Assembly: GCA_019722365.1 (NCBI GenBank)
Contig: JADFUC010001905.1
Coordinates: 18,586-82,585, forward strand
Direction: 5' to 3'
Source: Lithospermum erythrorhizon
Lineage: Eukaryota; Streptophyta; Magnoliopsida; Boraginales; Boraginaceae
DNA length: 64,000 nucleotides
The position numbers and the translations under genes were made by a program. The notes beneath the pieces were generated by a model. It made no database searches. It was not told the DNA's origin and was given only the letters and a program-made list of their open reading frames with translations. Positions 25,753 through 38,705 of this stretch are shown piece by piece. Every line of letters begins with the position of its first letter. Within the stretch, counting starts at the first letter, position 1.

Positions 25753-27821
25753 AAACTACAACATAATATTCCAAAGACAATAATTTAAAAACAACCAACA
25801 ATTTCCAAAGACGAAATAATTCAAAAATGACATAGTTTAAGCACCAATATTCCAAACACATAATATTCCATATTCCAAAAAAAACTCAATCTTTACAATG
25901 TTTATCACACAAAATTGGATTCAAAACTAAATTATTATTAATTCTATTTAATTGATTTCAAAGCTACACTTTTGAAACTATTTCTACTATATCTAAGCCT
26001 ACGTTTAACTAATCAAGTAGTCATTAACAACATGCGTAAATAATTAATTCTAACAACACAATACTTTAATTCTAAAAATCCATTCAAAACCAATTCAACA
26101 TAAGATTATACAACCCATTCAATACAAATACAGAAGGTCGCAAAAATGAAATTAATTATAATGTTTAAAAAAACCTCAGAGTTTCTGGCTGTTTTCAATT
26201 TTCTCAACTTTGTTGCAAATGACTTTTAATGGTGATTTATCCTCATACTCTCAATTTCGTTGCTTATTTCTTACAAATTTTTGCGAAGCTTACTTCGCTT
26301 GTTTCAGGGTTCGGAAAGCGAAAATTTTGATTAAATCATTCAATTCAAAAATATTTAACCTTACAACGAAATCTTAATTAATGATTTATAGGATGTATAA
26401 ATTATAACAAATTTTTCGTGTGATTTAATCGATTTTAGCTAAAACTAGTGAACTAATTTCTTGAGGGAGAAATTCAATTATTTATTTATTTAATTAAAAT
26501 ATACAATATCAATTCTATCCTTATAAGCATGATGCTTACAACCCTTCTACCTTGATGATCATTCAAAAGTTTAGCAAATGGTAGTTATTATACCCACATA
26601 GTTAAGAGTTATTGGGTTTTAATTTGTGCAGTTTTAGTTCGATAGTGGTAAAAGGCGTCTTCTCGAATGAAAGATTAGCTATTCGAGTCATCGTGAGAGT
26701 AAATGAGTAACCATTATTGATATACGGAGTATTTTTTAAGAGGTTGTCAAAATCAAGGGCATTCAATGAAATAAGTCAATGCGGTAATTGAGTTTAATCA
26801 TAAACATTAAATTACTATCCCAACTTTTTGTTAAAGCTTTATACCCTTTCAATTCATTTAATTATTGTTTAACTTTTTCAATTTTAATTCATCAATTATT
26901 AATTATTTATTATTTTAAAAATATAAAATATATATAATTGGCTTTCATTTTTTCCAAATACTTTTTATAATATTAATTTTTTATTTTTTTAATAATATAA
27001 TCAAAGAGTAATTGAAAATTAATCATTTATCTCAATATGTGAGAAAATCAATTAAAATGGATTAAAATGAATATGTTTAAGTTATTGACACTATTTGTTT
27101 GATACTCCGTATAAAATAAGTTGGACACTTGGACATATATCTAAGATGGTAAAAAATATACAAATCGTTATACGATATGGAGTAATACAATATTAAGAGT
27201 ATTACAATAATAATTGTTGTAAAAACAAAACCTACTCATCTGAAATGTACAAATCATGATGGCCTCGTTTTTCCTTAAATAGTAATCTGGCATCTATAAC
27301 TTTACTATACGTGGGGATAATGTTATATCATGCCCACCAAGAGTTGCAAAGGGAGATGCCATTCTCATCTAGGAATATAAGCACAAAGCAGAAATTCTAA
27401 AAATTACCACATTTTGAGATGTACTCCGTCATTTTCCACTACTTTACCATTTCCAATCTTTGGGCATCTCATCTTTTCTTTCCTCTTTTTTCATCAAAAT
27501 TATATTCTGAAAGATTTTTCATAACCAATCTGAGCCAATACTTACCATGTACACATCTTGGGTCAGGCAAGCCTAGCCTGACTACACATTCCAGATCATG
27601 TCATTGTGAGTACAACATAATGAAGAAATTTCAATTCTTGGGGTATTATCTTCCAACTTCAATTAATTTTTTTTAACATAAACGATATTGTAATTTACAT
27701 GAACCGTAGACACAAATGATAATAATGTGATAAAAAGCTCAAATCCATCTTCAGTTCAAACAATGATCTTGCTTAAATTCGTGTATGTAAGAAACTCACA
27801 TTGTTGAGCAACCTCTATTGC
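25753..27821. other. AT-rich intergenic DNA without recognisable genes
   Basis: Only short, unrecognised frames are present. A/T runs are common, and scattered cggagt/actccg words recall decayed MITE ends but do not define an element. Confidence 0.6.
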
Positions 27822-28380
27822 CTACATATCAAAGAAGTCGCCATAATCATTACGAAACGGAGGCGGGCAGTCCCAATACATTGGAGGCCTATCAGAAACT
27901 GGTGTAACACCATGGCTCCTTTTATGAATTCTACAATAAGGGTCCCTGCAACTTTCCTCATCAAATTCTTCAAATCTTGGTTCCTCTATATGATCATCCT
28001 CTTCTATCTTCTTCTTACTATAACGTGGACCCCCTTTACCACAACATTTCTTTCCATTCTTTTGTTGTTTTTGATGGGCATTTCCATTTTGAGGACATTT
28101 ATCTTTTCCAACTGCAGTGTAGAATCCTATCCTGGGGATAACCTTTTTCTTTCCTATCAGCAATGCCATGGTCTTCATCAAAAGGATGATTATCACAATC
28201 AATATTATTGTTGTTGCATTTCTTGAGATCTTTGAGGGACCCAAGTGTGCATTTCTTCATCAAAAGGATGATTATCACAATCAATATAAAATTGATGAAC
28301 ATTTTTTGATCCACTTCACCTCTAACTACTGCCAAATTAACTTGTTTATGAACTTCCACAGTTTTTACAGATGTAGGTCG
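27822..28380 (-). pseudogene. Broken HMA-domain (HIPP-like) gene remnant
   Basis: On the minus strand, a first frame near 28,370-28,290 reads TVEV...AVVRGEVDQK, which matches the second half of an HMA domain. The downstream frame (down to the TAG at 27822) encodes about 110 residues: a Lys/Gly-rich part with CCGKGG, an acidic part, then ESCRDPYCRIHKR and a Pro/Tyr-rich end, DYGDFFDM. The two parts are in different frames, separated by an 82-base-spaced direct repeat (28172-28205 and 28254-28287) whose length is not a multiple of three. The CxxC half of the HMA domain and a CaaX box are not visible. It may be a pseudogene or an unrecognised spliced gene with a missing upstream exon; the HMA assignment is tentative. 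Confidence 0.42.
28172..28287. repeat. 34-base perfect direct repeat, 82-base period
   Basis: The same 34 bases (tcttcatcaaaaggatgatt and following) occur at 28172-28205 and 28254-28287. The 82-base spacing shifts the frame by one base, which probably explains the frame change in the HMA-like remnant. Confidence 0.93.
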
Positions 28381-28676
28381 TAGAAATGCGTACTGTGAGC
28401 TGACTTATGATGGAATGGTAATAAAACAATACAATATAAAAATCTTAAAAAAGAAGAAAAAAATTGCTCAATAAATGAAGCCCAACGATTTGAACACGTT
28501 AGTTGTTGATAATGACACTATGCTTATTGTGTACAATTAGATGCAATATGACAAAGAGATGGAGTGCCTCAAAGCATTTATAATAAAAAATTAAATGCAA
28601 ACAATCATTGTCCTATATTTTTAACGAACCACAACCTCTATTTTTCGAAACAGATACTAAGTAACTTAAATAACGT

Positions 28677-29275
28677 GAATGATATATATATAAAAAAGTC
28701 ACCCCAAGACATTCAATAGGGGTCATCAAAGATAGTTCTGCGCATAAATCCTTTCACCGATGAAGATACGCTTGCATAATCCTGGGATGACAGAGTGTGA
28801 CCATGACAACTCTCACTACCCCTATAAATATCCCCCCAAAGAAGACAATGGGTGGGAGATAATCGATCCCTTAGTATCCTTTCGATCTTTTGTCTTTTAT
28901 ATTCCACTTCACTTTACCGACTCGATCAGCTTGGAAAGATCTCATACTCACCCCGCCACGCTGCATTCCACGGCCGAAAGGCACTTCAAACCTCGCCTGA
29001 GGCTATTCCAGCCTGGGACCTCCTTAACCCGCTAAGGCAGTTAGCGTCTCGCAGATCAATTCTCAAGAACTATTTCTCGACCCGGACACTCCAAGCTGAG
29101 TAGTCCGTCCAGCTTAAGATCTAATTAACCTCTCGTCCGTCGATAACAACAGCGAGCAAATCAAGGTGGAAACAAGCGGCGCCTGCCTCAGTGGACTTGG
29201 TTACGCGAAGTCGCGGAAAATATAGCGCCGTCAGCCTCTCGGTAGTCAAGTCACCACCATCCCTATCAACAATGC
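28677..29275 (+). repeat. 5' LTR of the Tat element
   Basis: This region aligns with the 3' copy over its full length: gatatatatataaa, tcctttcacc, tataaatatcccc, ccttagtatcctttc, then ttttgtcttt...atattccact, gagtagtccgtccagct and ctcgtccg. Identity is far below that of recent insertions and there are many indels. TATAAATA at 28,823-28,830 is a plausible element promoter. Confidence 0.75.
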
Positions 29276-31849
29276 TTTTATCCAACGGCAATCAAGGAAT
29301 CAATATCCGAGGATATCAAGTCGAAATACAAAGACTGCAAACTAATAAATTTAATGAGAAATGGGAGTAGACGATTCACTGCCCCACATAAACCAACAGA
29401 ACGGATGACAACAAAGTCATGAGTGATATTTACACTGGACAATCATGAAGCCAACGCGCCCGCATAACTGCCACAGTAGACTGCGACCTCTACGTGCTGA
29501 CTCCCACCACAATTAGGTTACAAATGCTAATCATGGACATTAAAATGACGTATTTAAGGCGCTGGCCGCCACTGGGAAAAAGAGAACGAAGCACCAAAAT
29601 GCTCCTTTTTACGGGATTGGGCTGACGGGATCCTGACACACAAGGTTTCATCTCCTTAAGAATTTATCCGGGGCTTTAATGGTACCGGGGACCCGACAAA
29701 CATTTGCTAGCGATTTTTGAAGTAAATGACCATAACATCCAACAATCCTCATATATTTACGCTTAAGGCATTTTCCAACAAAATTCTCGTCCGATGTGAG
29801 CTTGATCGTCTTCATGGCTTTACCTCTTAACTCTATCGATACGCACTGAAGAAATCCAAGCAGACGCTGCTCTTAGCAAGCTCGATCTCAAGTATACGGC
29901 AATTCAGGACGCAGCCGGGCCTCACGATATTCGCCAGTGGCCTAACGAAACCCCGGGCGGGTATCATAAATGTATAACGACATCTCTCACAATTCCGAAG
30001 TCAACAACAAGGTAGCTTACATGGCGCATCGCTGGTCGTCGTGATGGAAAACCTGCCATGCCCTAGTTCCTGAAACCCCTTTGTCGAAGCATGAACTCAT
30101 CAAGGCTGGTTCGCCAAGACAGTCGAAGAACTCAAAATAAAGCACCCAGGCCATGGACCCACGACACTCGAAAGCCGGGACGCTCCAGCCGCTAAGTGAA
30201 AGTTACTCCTTCTGCCTGACCGCTTGGCCAACCCGGATGCGGGCCAAGGATTAAAAAGAAATTTTGAACCAACGCCAAAAAGCGGATTAAGTAAGCATGC
30301 ATTAAAAGTGGGTCGAACGCTGGTTCGCTCATGCATCTATACAAGCATATGCTCGTGATTGAGGATAAGCAGACTCATTCCTAAGTCAAGACGAATGAGG
30401 ATGACTGCAAAAAGGACAAAGCGATATCAGCGAGTATCATCGCGAGTACGGCCACGACACTAATTTGAGCGCCAGGATTTTGAACGAAATAGAAAAGTTA
30501 ATAAAGAGAGGATACTTGAGCAGTATACAACCCGGAGGAACTTATCGTAGTAGCCAGCCGACACGGGCAAAAGCCCGCCGCCACAAGCAAACCCGTAGCC
30601 TTCTCGATGTACCAGACTTCACGGCCTAGATTTGATACACTGGAGACCCAGAGGGAATAGCGATTCGCCAGAATTCCGTGAAGTGGTTACGTGCTAAGAT
30701 CGATATATGTAATTAACCAGGCATCACAGAAAAGCTTAACCGTTATCTTCACGAATGAAGAAAGCTGGTGGAATTTACCCCGTGACACGACGACTTTCTG
30801 GCTATAGCCCCAATTATTGCAAATTTCGTGTCGAGCTAACGCCAGACAATCGGTTCCTCGGTGGATATCTCAGATATCACTACTTTGAGTAAGTTACAAC
30901 TCTCGAAGTATTATTCAACCTCTGCCCACACCTCGACCGGGCTTCACGTGCCACTCCATGTAAGTGGCAACGGGCATAGCATCGGGTGGATTTAACGACG
31001 GGGCAGAATAAAACCATCACTCTATCGTGACACACCACTTATCAGAGATATCCAAGACTACTAAGTAGAACGGCCTTTATAGGTCGTCCGACACTAGCCA
31101 CTATAAAGCGTCAGGCTTCTCCAAAGACATCTCAAGACGGTTTCCGACTCGGGGGCATAGGAGAGATGTCGGGGATCAAGAAAAAGCCGTAAGTGTGTTA
31201 CTAAACCTCGTACCTCCAAATACAACGGGAAGTTCTTGTGTTGGTCCCAAATGTTCGTCTGAAAATCAATTCGGAGATTAATTCAGCGGGCGAGGAGCAA
31301 GATGAGCCTGCTCCAAGGAAAGTGGAAGCGCCGAGGCGCTATGCCACATGAGGAGATTAAGTAGTTTATCCTTTCTAGGGGAAATGGAAACTAACCTCTC
31401 GTGGTCGGATCAAGATTGTGATGTGCAAGAGCATCACATGCTCGCGGTACTGACAAGAGAGCCTCAAGACATTTTATGCTGGGGACCGAGGATATGTTGT
31501 GGGTGGACCTAATGCTCGCTACACAGGCTGTATGTGGATCCTGTAAGGCTAGCCGTAAAACAAAAGAAAAGACTTTGACGGGTAGTTAACGCGCCATCCT
31601 ATAAGCTCGCAGTTTCATCAAGTCAGCAGCCATACGAGAATTACAATTTCCCGGACGCGGCAAACGCCAGACGTCAAGAAACCAGTGGAAATGGCGAGGC
31701 AGACGACTTCATTCGCTTGAAAAAACGCCAGGCTACGTGATTGATTTAAATGAAATTTTGCACAACAAATCGGGATTCGAATACGAGATATACGTCGATT
31801 TATACGTCAGTCAAAAGTAGAGCATATGGAGCACCCTGACAAATCTTGG

Positions 31850-32370
31850 TGGGAAACCTTTAACCAGCCTTTTGTAAGAAAGGTGCTGAAAGTGAACCCC
31901 GAGAAATGCTCTTTTGGCGTGGTCTCCGGAAATTCTTAAGCAGTGATCGCACGAGTGGGATCGGGAAATGAATCCTGATAAGATAAAGCGCGCTTTATGG
32001 ATATATGCACCTCCCAAGAGCTTGGTAAAGAGTCAGTAGGGTCACCAAGGCCTGGCGGCAAGTCGGGTTTATAGCCAAAGTCGGGCGAAAAACCTACCCT
32101 TCTTTTAAGAATTGGTATAATGTCGGCAAAGAGTTTTACCCGGGACCACGAATCGCAGCAGGCGCTTGAAAGATCAAGGAATATTTGTTCCCTCACCGCT
32201 ATCCCGACCGAACCCGAGAACGGTTACGCTATATGTGGCTATTTCGATATCAAGTGGTTACGAGTATTAGTAAAGCGAGATGTAACACCGGCAACAAAGG
32301 CCCATATATTACGTCAGCCATGTCCCACTCAGTGGATGTCACGGTGAGGTACCCAGCCATGTATTAAGGT
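31850..32370 (+). pseudogene. Tat element RT end and RNase H (degraded)
   Basis: Recognisable across shifting frames: NPEKCSFGV near 31,895, GKFL near 31,928, then NPDKIKA-like codons near 31,970. Further on come IAKSG- and YNVGKEF-like stretches (32,075-32,140) and the RNase H segment with VLVKRD near 32,265, YVSHV-like near 32,310 and RYPA near 32,347. These are the standard motifs linking reverse transcriptase to its RNase H in Gypsy elements. Frameshifts occur roughly every 30-80 bases. Confidence 0.7.
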
Positions 32371-32639
32371 CGCATTATGTGGTAATCTCGGCAAGAAAAG
32401 TTTTAAGACGCATTTCGAGGCCCACCCGATCCGTGTCAGAATCTGGATCAACCTTCGGGGTTTAATAATGACTCAACCGCCTTGTCAAGTAACCACCTCG
32501 CTATCGAGTTAAGCGAGTTCGAGATATCATAATGCGTTTGCATCAAAGACGGGGCTCAAGCATTAGCAGATTTTGTGATCGAGCGTGCATAACCTAAACC
32601 TCTCCGCCCCTGGGGCAGGACCCAAATGCCTCTGCAAGA

Positions 32640-32800
32640 GTGGCCCCTCCTCACCGGACGCTTATTCGTGGACGGCGCCTGAATGCAGCATGTGAGCCGG
32701 GCGCCTGGAGTAACCAGATTAGGGACCTAAAAGTGCGAACTCTGAATATGCCCTCAAGTGGGGTTTAGTTTTCCGCAACTAATAACGGTACGGAATAATG
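32640..32800 (+). pseudogene. Second (archaeal-type) RNase H of the Tat element, degraded
   Basis: LFVDGA is encoded at about 32,664-32,680, followed by EYALKWGF-like codons and ATNN at about 32,777. These are the hallmark motifs of the extra RNase H domain found in Tat-lineage elements just after the normal RNase H, and they set the lineage of this element. Confidence 0.65.
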
Positions 32801-33449
32801 CCTACTGCATTCCAAGTTACGGTTCATGGCGGTTGAAGAATCGCTAGCAAAAGGCACTCAAAATTGGTCATCGAATTAGGATATGGTTCTCAAGGGGTAA
32901 AAAGCGACATATCAAGAGATACCATGGCAAAAAGTAGATACTCATGAATTCGGAGGATCTTGCTTTTAAGCATATTCCTGTAGCAGAATTGGTATGTCAC
33001 CCATCCTGCCTAAAGCCAGAACTACCTATTATGACGACCGCCTCGAAGTGGATAGTGTGGGGGGAAGCTCAGGACTAACCAAATTTTTATTCAAAAGAGC
33101 TGCTTTACCTGCCGAGGCCACGCGATAGATTGCCAAACTCCCATAATTTCCTATCTCCAGCGAAGGAAAATTACTGCAGGATGTGTGTGGATCGGGGCTG
33201 CAGAGGATCCGTAACCGCAAAATTCTTTAAATATCAATTGTACTGGGAGAATTTATCGGAAGTTCTTTGGGATGGCCTCTTTGCTAACTCAGGTAGCCAC
33301 GGAGGATATTCCCCGAAAGGCCACGAACATACTTGGCGGCGCGTTGGGAGCCACACGGAGCTCTGGCCCCACATCAAGCACTACAATGAAATGGATATTA
33401 CCGGCCGAATTTGCTTAAGGATGCCACCTGTGGGATGACTGGCTGCTGA

Positions 33450-33850
33450 CGTCATTGAGGATTGAAACGCACCCCAATCACCTACCTCTACCCCTCACCT
33501 CAAAGGATCCCAATTCCTTGCCATGGAATCAACCCAAGAGAAAAATCACTCTGGGAGCCAGAGGAAGTGAGATGCCATCAGGCAAGAGATTATCAGTAGT
33601 CAAGTGTGGCTCGCTTCCACTTAAGAGAGAGACCAGAGCGAGGAGGCGGTAATTTTTATGGAAAATATACCGACTCGTTCTATTCCCAAAATTCGTATCG
33701 GATAACGGTAATTTCGCCCGCGGCGTCTCCGACGGACTTTGCGAAGTTTCGATCGAACACCGCTTCGTCCCCAGCCTATTACCCGCAAATTTAACGGGAA
33801 GCTGGGAGGTCATGAATCGAATCATATTTAAAGGTTAAGAAAACATAATA
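33450..33850 (+). pseudogene. Integrase of the Tat element (degraded)
   Basis: The catalytic-core motif SDNG is encoded at about 33,698-33,709, after a phase-shifted FPKFV. SPAYYPQ follows near 33,765, then an NG, and EVMNRIIFK-like codons near 33,810. This is the usual order in the Gypsy integrase core. It is broken by frameshifts. Confidence 0.65.
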
Positions 33851-35075
33851 CAAAGCTTGACGGGGAAGCGAAATCGATCGAGGAATTACCGACGTGTTTT
33901 ATGGTCGCTACGATCCAATTCCTACAAGGACGGAGTAAGCCCTTTTAGCCCGGTATAATGGCAATCGTCGGGTTACTAAGAGATAGGGATTACCCACCCA
34001 CAAAGCGTGTGATTGATTCACGAAAAAATTTAATGATCGTAGGATTTGGTAGAACAACTCACTTCATGTAAGAACGGCGAGACGAGGCTTTCACAGATTC
34101 TCAAGTACAAAACAACTTATGGCTTGACATACAACCGACGGGGTTAAAAAATCGATAATTCCAGATTGAGATCTGTAAGCCATAATTGCGGTCGCGTAGT
34201 CACCTGTGGAACAAGGAAAACTAAGCCCTAATCAGCCGACTACCTCCAAAGCGTAAGATGGGCAAAGACATACGAACTGAGGACTTAGATGGGAGAATAA
34301 TCTCAATGGACTGCACGCCCAAGCTATGCCAAGGATCCGGATAGACTTTGTAAATCCTCCCTGCTAAGAGGTTATTCTCTCTTTCTCGAGAGTTTTAATA
34401 AAAAAGAGCCTTTTCATTCATTAATTAAACTACATAGGAAACGCTACGCTTTAAGCCGGTACGCTAAATCTCGCGTATGATTTCTGCATCAAAAGACGAA
34501 TCATCACTGTCGGGTCTTAAAAACAAGTGGCCCCATCAAAGGCCGATAAAAGCAATTGAAAACCGAGGAAGCCCTCAAGGCCCCCTCGCGAAGACTTTCG
34601 ACAGCGGTCGACGGGTTCTTCAATATAGGCTTCAGCCTCAGCCGCAAAAACCGCCCCTATGTGGCAAAAGCACATGATAAAATCTAGGTTAAACCCGCCT
34701 TACTGTTAAGGGTCCTAGAATATGTAATATGAAAATGAAAACAAACACGAGCTGGACGGGTACAATTCATCTAACAAAAAGATGTTACAGCGCTCGTGGA
34801 ATATACAAGGAAAAGTTCTATCACTACTTAGAAAGCTGCTAAAAAAAAAAATACAAGATTATACGCCGGCCATCTTCTGTGGAGGCGACTTCATCATCAT
34901 CTTCCTCATCGACTCGGGCTTCCAAAGTTGCATTTGTGTGAACCAATCCATATCAGATCCGTAGATAAACTCATTGTAATTATTCACAATGCAGCTGGAT
35001 TGAGTCCTTCTAGGTCCCAGCAAGCCAAGATAAAGAATAAGTCAAGGCCCCTACTCAACCTCATTCCCGAAATCT

Positions 35076-36813
35076 CTAAAAGCTACCGATTGATGGCCTC
35101 CTTTCACCTGAGCCGACAGCTTCCTCTACTTTAAGGCACGGCCTCCACATCCTTCGCCTTACCGTCACCCCCCTCTTCTTCATATCCTGATATACCGGGC
35201 CCTTCGTCAGCCTCCTCGCGATTCCACCCTCTCCTAAGCCGGTGAAACAATTACCCAAGTCGACGTCAGCCATCCGGATATCCTGGCCTCTCTCCCCGCA
35301 ATGGCTGTGAGCCGGGCCTTCGCTTGCCTATTTTTTGCTCGGGCATCTTTTGTTCTTTGAAGCAAACCTCCCGTGAATTCACATGAAGGCGCTTCCAAAG
35401 CCTTCACTTCGTGGCCAAGAATAGCCATGCTCGTAGACCGCCACAGTAGAAAACGGAGTTAGACCCAACAACAAAAAAAGAAAAAAAAGAAAAAGAAAAG
35501 AGTGCTTAAAGAGGAATATACCCTTTATCGTGGATTTCGCAATGGCGTTTGCACTCTGCGGATCTCTTTCGGCTGGCTAAAATTCCTTCACCCGCTTCTA
35601 GATTTAGGATTTAGAAGCTCGAAGGTTTTTATTTTCTTCCAGGAGGAGCCCCCGCGATCACACCCGCCTGGGTGGGTGGTGGGAGACTCAAGAGGCATCG
35701 AGAAGATTCATGGTGGTGGAAGCCTAACTCTCCCCGGGGAAGTTTGTGCAGAGGCCGAGAGGCGCCCGGAGGGGCTGTAAGAAGTAGGTCGGACACTGGA
35801 GCAAAGTGAGGCGATGCAGGACGAGGCGGATCTTCCGAGACGGGCGATCAAGCTGATTCTCTTTGGGTCGACAAAAGAGATGTTTTGCGAAATTCCCAAA
35901 TACCCTAGGCCTGTCGCTGTCCGGACCTTGGACCTCTCCGGCATGGTAGTCGTGAGGAAGTAGCGGGCGCAGTGGGTGGCTACTAACCGCCTTGATCCCC
36001 GTCAAGGAACCGAGACCTTATTTACCTTCACTATGAATGTAGTGCCGGGCGCTATGGCGGAAAAGTGAAACCTCCCGAGGCTCCACGCAACCTCAAGGCC
36101 AAGCATGGTCATGTAAGAGAGAGAAAAAGGTGAATACACGGGTATAACTTCCAAATAAAACATACGAGAAAACATGTCATGTCTATACCCTAACAAAAAA
36201 GTGGAGACCCCCAAGAGGACAAATTTTGACGGGATGACGCCTCATTAATCAAGACGCCTCTTCAGTAAAGAGATTTTGTGGCAACGAATGTCTAATACCC
36301 GACGCAAGGTTCCAACCGGGCCTCTTTAACTGTAGCCGGCTGCCTTCTTTTGGTGTGCGACGCAAGAAAGCTGTATCCACAGAGAACCGATATGACAGGG
36401 AATCGCCTCATCCATACCGCCTACAAAACACCACTGAACGCCATCGGGTTTCGGGAGATTTTGTCATTCCTGTCCGCAAAGATATCCCAACCGGCCACGA
36501 GTGACGCGAGCCACCTCGAACGCTGAGGTGTTGGCGACAACGAAGAATAACCTGTGGAAGGTTCTATGTGAACTATGTTACAAACCACTATGAAAATGGT
36601 GATCTCAAGCCATCCGCCAGTATGCATCCTGCCTAGGAGCCCTACATGTACCACTAACAAACCATTTACAAAAGGCTTAAAAAGGAAACCTACACCCATG
36701 TAGGACTTGAAGTGTAATAATGGATGTCCAACCCGAGGAAAAGTGGACCGCCACACGCTGGACTCCACCATGGGCTCAAATACTTTATCCCCTTCTACCG
36801 AAATAGCCCACAA
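35076..36813 (-). pseudogene. Antisense ORF remnant between integrase and 3' LTR
   Basis: On the minus strand, 36,421-36,813 stays open for 130 codons. It reads like the N-terminal part of the antisense transposon-type protein of plant Tat elements: PLLHF..YMGVGF, NGLLVV, then SPTPQRSRW and GWDIFADR. Further open pieces follow at 36,002-36,214 and 35,234-35,428; the latter is rich in Ala, Lys and Arg and may be coiled coil. The position before the 3' LTR and the opposite orientation fit. Family identity is by general resemblance only. Confidence 0.45.
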
Positions 36814-36899
36814 AATGAGGAATGGAAAATATCGGGCTTAAAATTATCTAAACTGCTAGGAGGAAAGTGGACGGAAGCGGAATCCCGAAGAATGGCATG

Positions 36900-38088
36900 G
36901 CAATAGTGCCAAGCCGCCTCCGCCGGGTTCCGAGGATACCGCGCTTCGGTTCTCACACGTAGGTCGACGATCGGTGCCGTTGTCGCGACATTCCCCATGC
37001 ATCGATCCGGTTCTTCCGCAAGACCGTCGCTGACCGCCTTGACAGTTCACAAATCACCGGAGTAAAAGCTCCATAAGTAGCAGCGGATCACGGAGTATAA
37101 ACGCAAACCGCCATCAAGAACTCCTCAAATTTCAGAGTTTGGTGTTTCATAAGCAAAACGCAAGTGGATTCGTAATCCATTACCACAATGGGCGAAGTCC
37201 GCCTCATGTTTTCGATGATTAGGTTGTAACTGCCATTACATTCGCGCTGATAGACAATAGCGGGTTAAACACAAATTGTGAAAATTCAAAGGAATCTCGC
37301 GAGCCAAAATATAAAGTATTTGGGAAAGTGCGGGAAAAGGGGTTTCCAAGTACGAATCACTGCACTCTCAACCATTGCTCATACCGCTCTTCTCTAGATT
37401 CTAATGCTTCCTCGATATCCCCAAATATTAAATTAGAATGGGGATAACTCATCCTACTTCAATGATATTACAACTCCAAAAACCATCCAACCCTCACCTT
37501 AAAACCACACCAAATCTAGTAAAACCCTGTGGTCTCAGTGGCTGCATAATCTCTCCATTCACCAAAGGCCTTCCCTGCCTCGTGATAACCCCTCGATTAA
37601 AGATAAAACTACTAAAAATGCCTCAAACCTCAGACAAAAATAAAGCATAACAAATCTACAAGGTTGATGCATACCCATTGTCATGAAGAAGATCAAAAAT
37701 AGAAGTGGAAACCAGAAAGAAGTGAAGACAAGCATTTAACAATTTGCAGTGGGAAGGATGTAGAGAAGATGAATAACAGTGTTAAGACAAGAATAAAGTA
37801 AAAGATAAATTTAATGACAAAGGTCACCTTTTATAGGGACTTATGACCCATGGGCAGTTCCTTTTCTCGAGGGTACGCGTAAAGCGTGGTTTCGATTCCA
37901 TAAACGGCGGGTCAACCTGCTTGATAAATCGCGGATTCCAACGTCGTCTAGTCAAACCCGCGTACTTATCAAAACCGGAGCATTCGCCCAACACTTTGTA
38001 TTTGTTCAAGCAACAGGATTCAATGAATGGTCCTCACCATTCAAACAGATCAAAGATCATTTCCGCCAATTCTGCCCATTCTTTGAAG
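36900..38088. other. Tat element 3' untranslated spacer
   Basis: Lies between the antisense ORF and the 3' LTR. Only short frames are present and nothing is recognised. Confidence 0.5.
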
Positions 38089-38705
38089 TGGGCACGATAT
38101 ATATATAAAACCTCAGCCAAGATACTGGGGCTGTGGGTTAATAGGCATAAACCCTGTGTACAAGTCCTTTCACCAGACAAGACACGCGACATAATCCTGT
38201 AAGATTTAGGTACCATGACACCTCCTCAAGACGCCTCTATAAATATCCCCCAAATAGCATAATAAGTGGAAGATAATTCGATCCTTAGTATCCTTTCTCG
38301 ATCTTTTGTCTTTATATTCCACTTCACTCTTACCGACTGATCGTCAGAGCTGCCCGCGACCACCCCATGGTCACGCTTTTCAGTCCGGACGGTCGAGCAG
38401 ACTTCAAACCCTACTGAGGCCATCTTAGCTTCGATCTCCTGCAACCCGCCATAAGAAGTTAAAGGCTACCAGATCAATTTCAAGAATCATTTCAATTCGA
38501 CACCCAAGTTTTGGAGAGTAGTCCGTCCAGCTAGGAAGCATCCAATAATCCTCGTCCGCCGATAGTCATCAGCTGGTGAAAGCAAATCATAAGTGGAAAC
38601 ACGTAATAGTCCGGGTGAAATACGCCATTTAGGTAAAATATACCAAAGTTCTCAAGACATCACGTCAGCCTGTGTAAATCACACTAGTAAATCCTACGTG
38701 GATGT
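38089..38705 (+). repeat. 3' LTR of the Tat element
   Basis: Direct-orientation partner of the 28,677 copy, sharing gatatatatataaa, ataatcctg, tataaatatcccc, the atattccact block and gagtagtccgtccagct. TATAAATA at 38,238-38,245 matches the promoter position in the 5' copy. Confidence 0.75.

Larger units (their letters stand above)
28677..38705 (+). mobile_element. Ty3/Gypsy LTR retrotransposon, Tat lineage, degraded
   Basis: About 10 kb, with LTR-like ends at 28,677-29,275 and 38,089-38,705 in direct orientation. Between them, in plus order: gag-like remnants (about 29,800-31,200), RT and its RNase H (about 31,850-32,370), a second RNase H (about 32,650-32,800), integrase (about 33,450-33,850), and an antisense ORF remnant (about 35,076-36,813). 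The second RNase H and the antisense ORF both point to the Tat lineage. Frames are broken by many small indels, so no functional protein is encoded. Exact ends and a target-site duplication could not be set. Confidence 0.8.

Noticed and set aside
27801..28226. 141-codon plus-strand protein
   Set aside because: It mirrors the minus-strand HMA-like remnant; the minus frame has the more protein-like composition.
28540..28640. Upstream CxxC exon for the HMA-like remnant
   Set aside because: A minus-strand segment reading VCI...INALR loosely recalls an HMA start, but it has a stop codon and wrong spacing.
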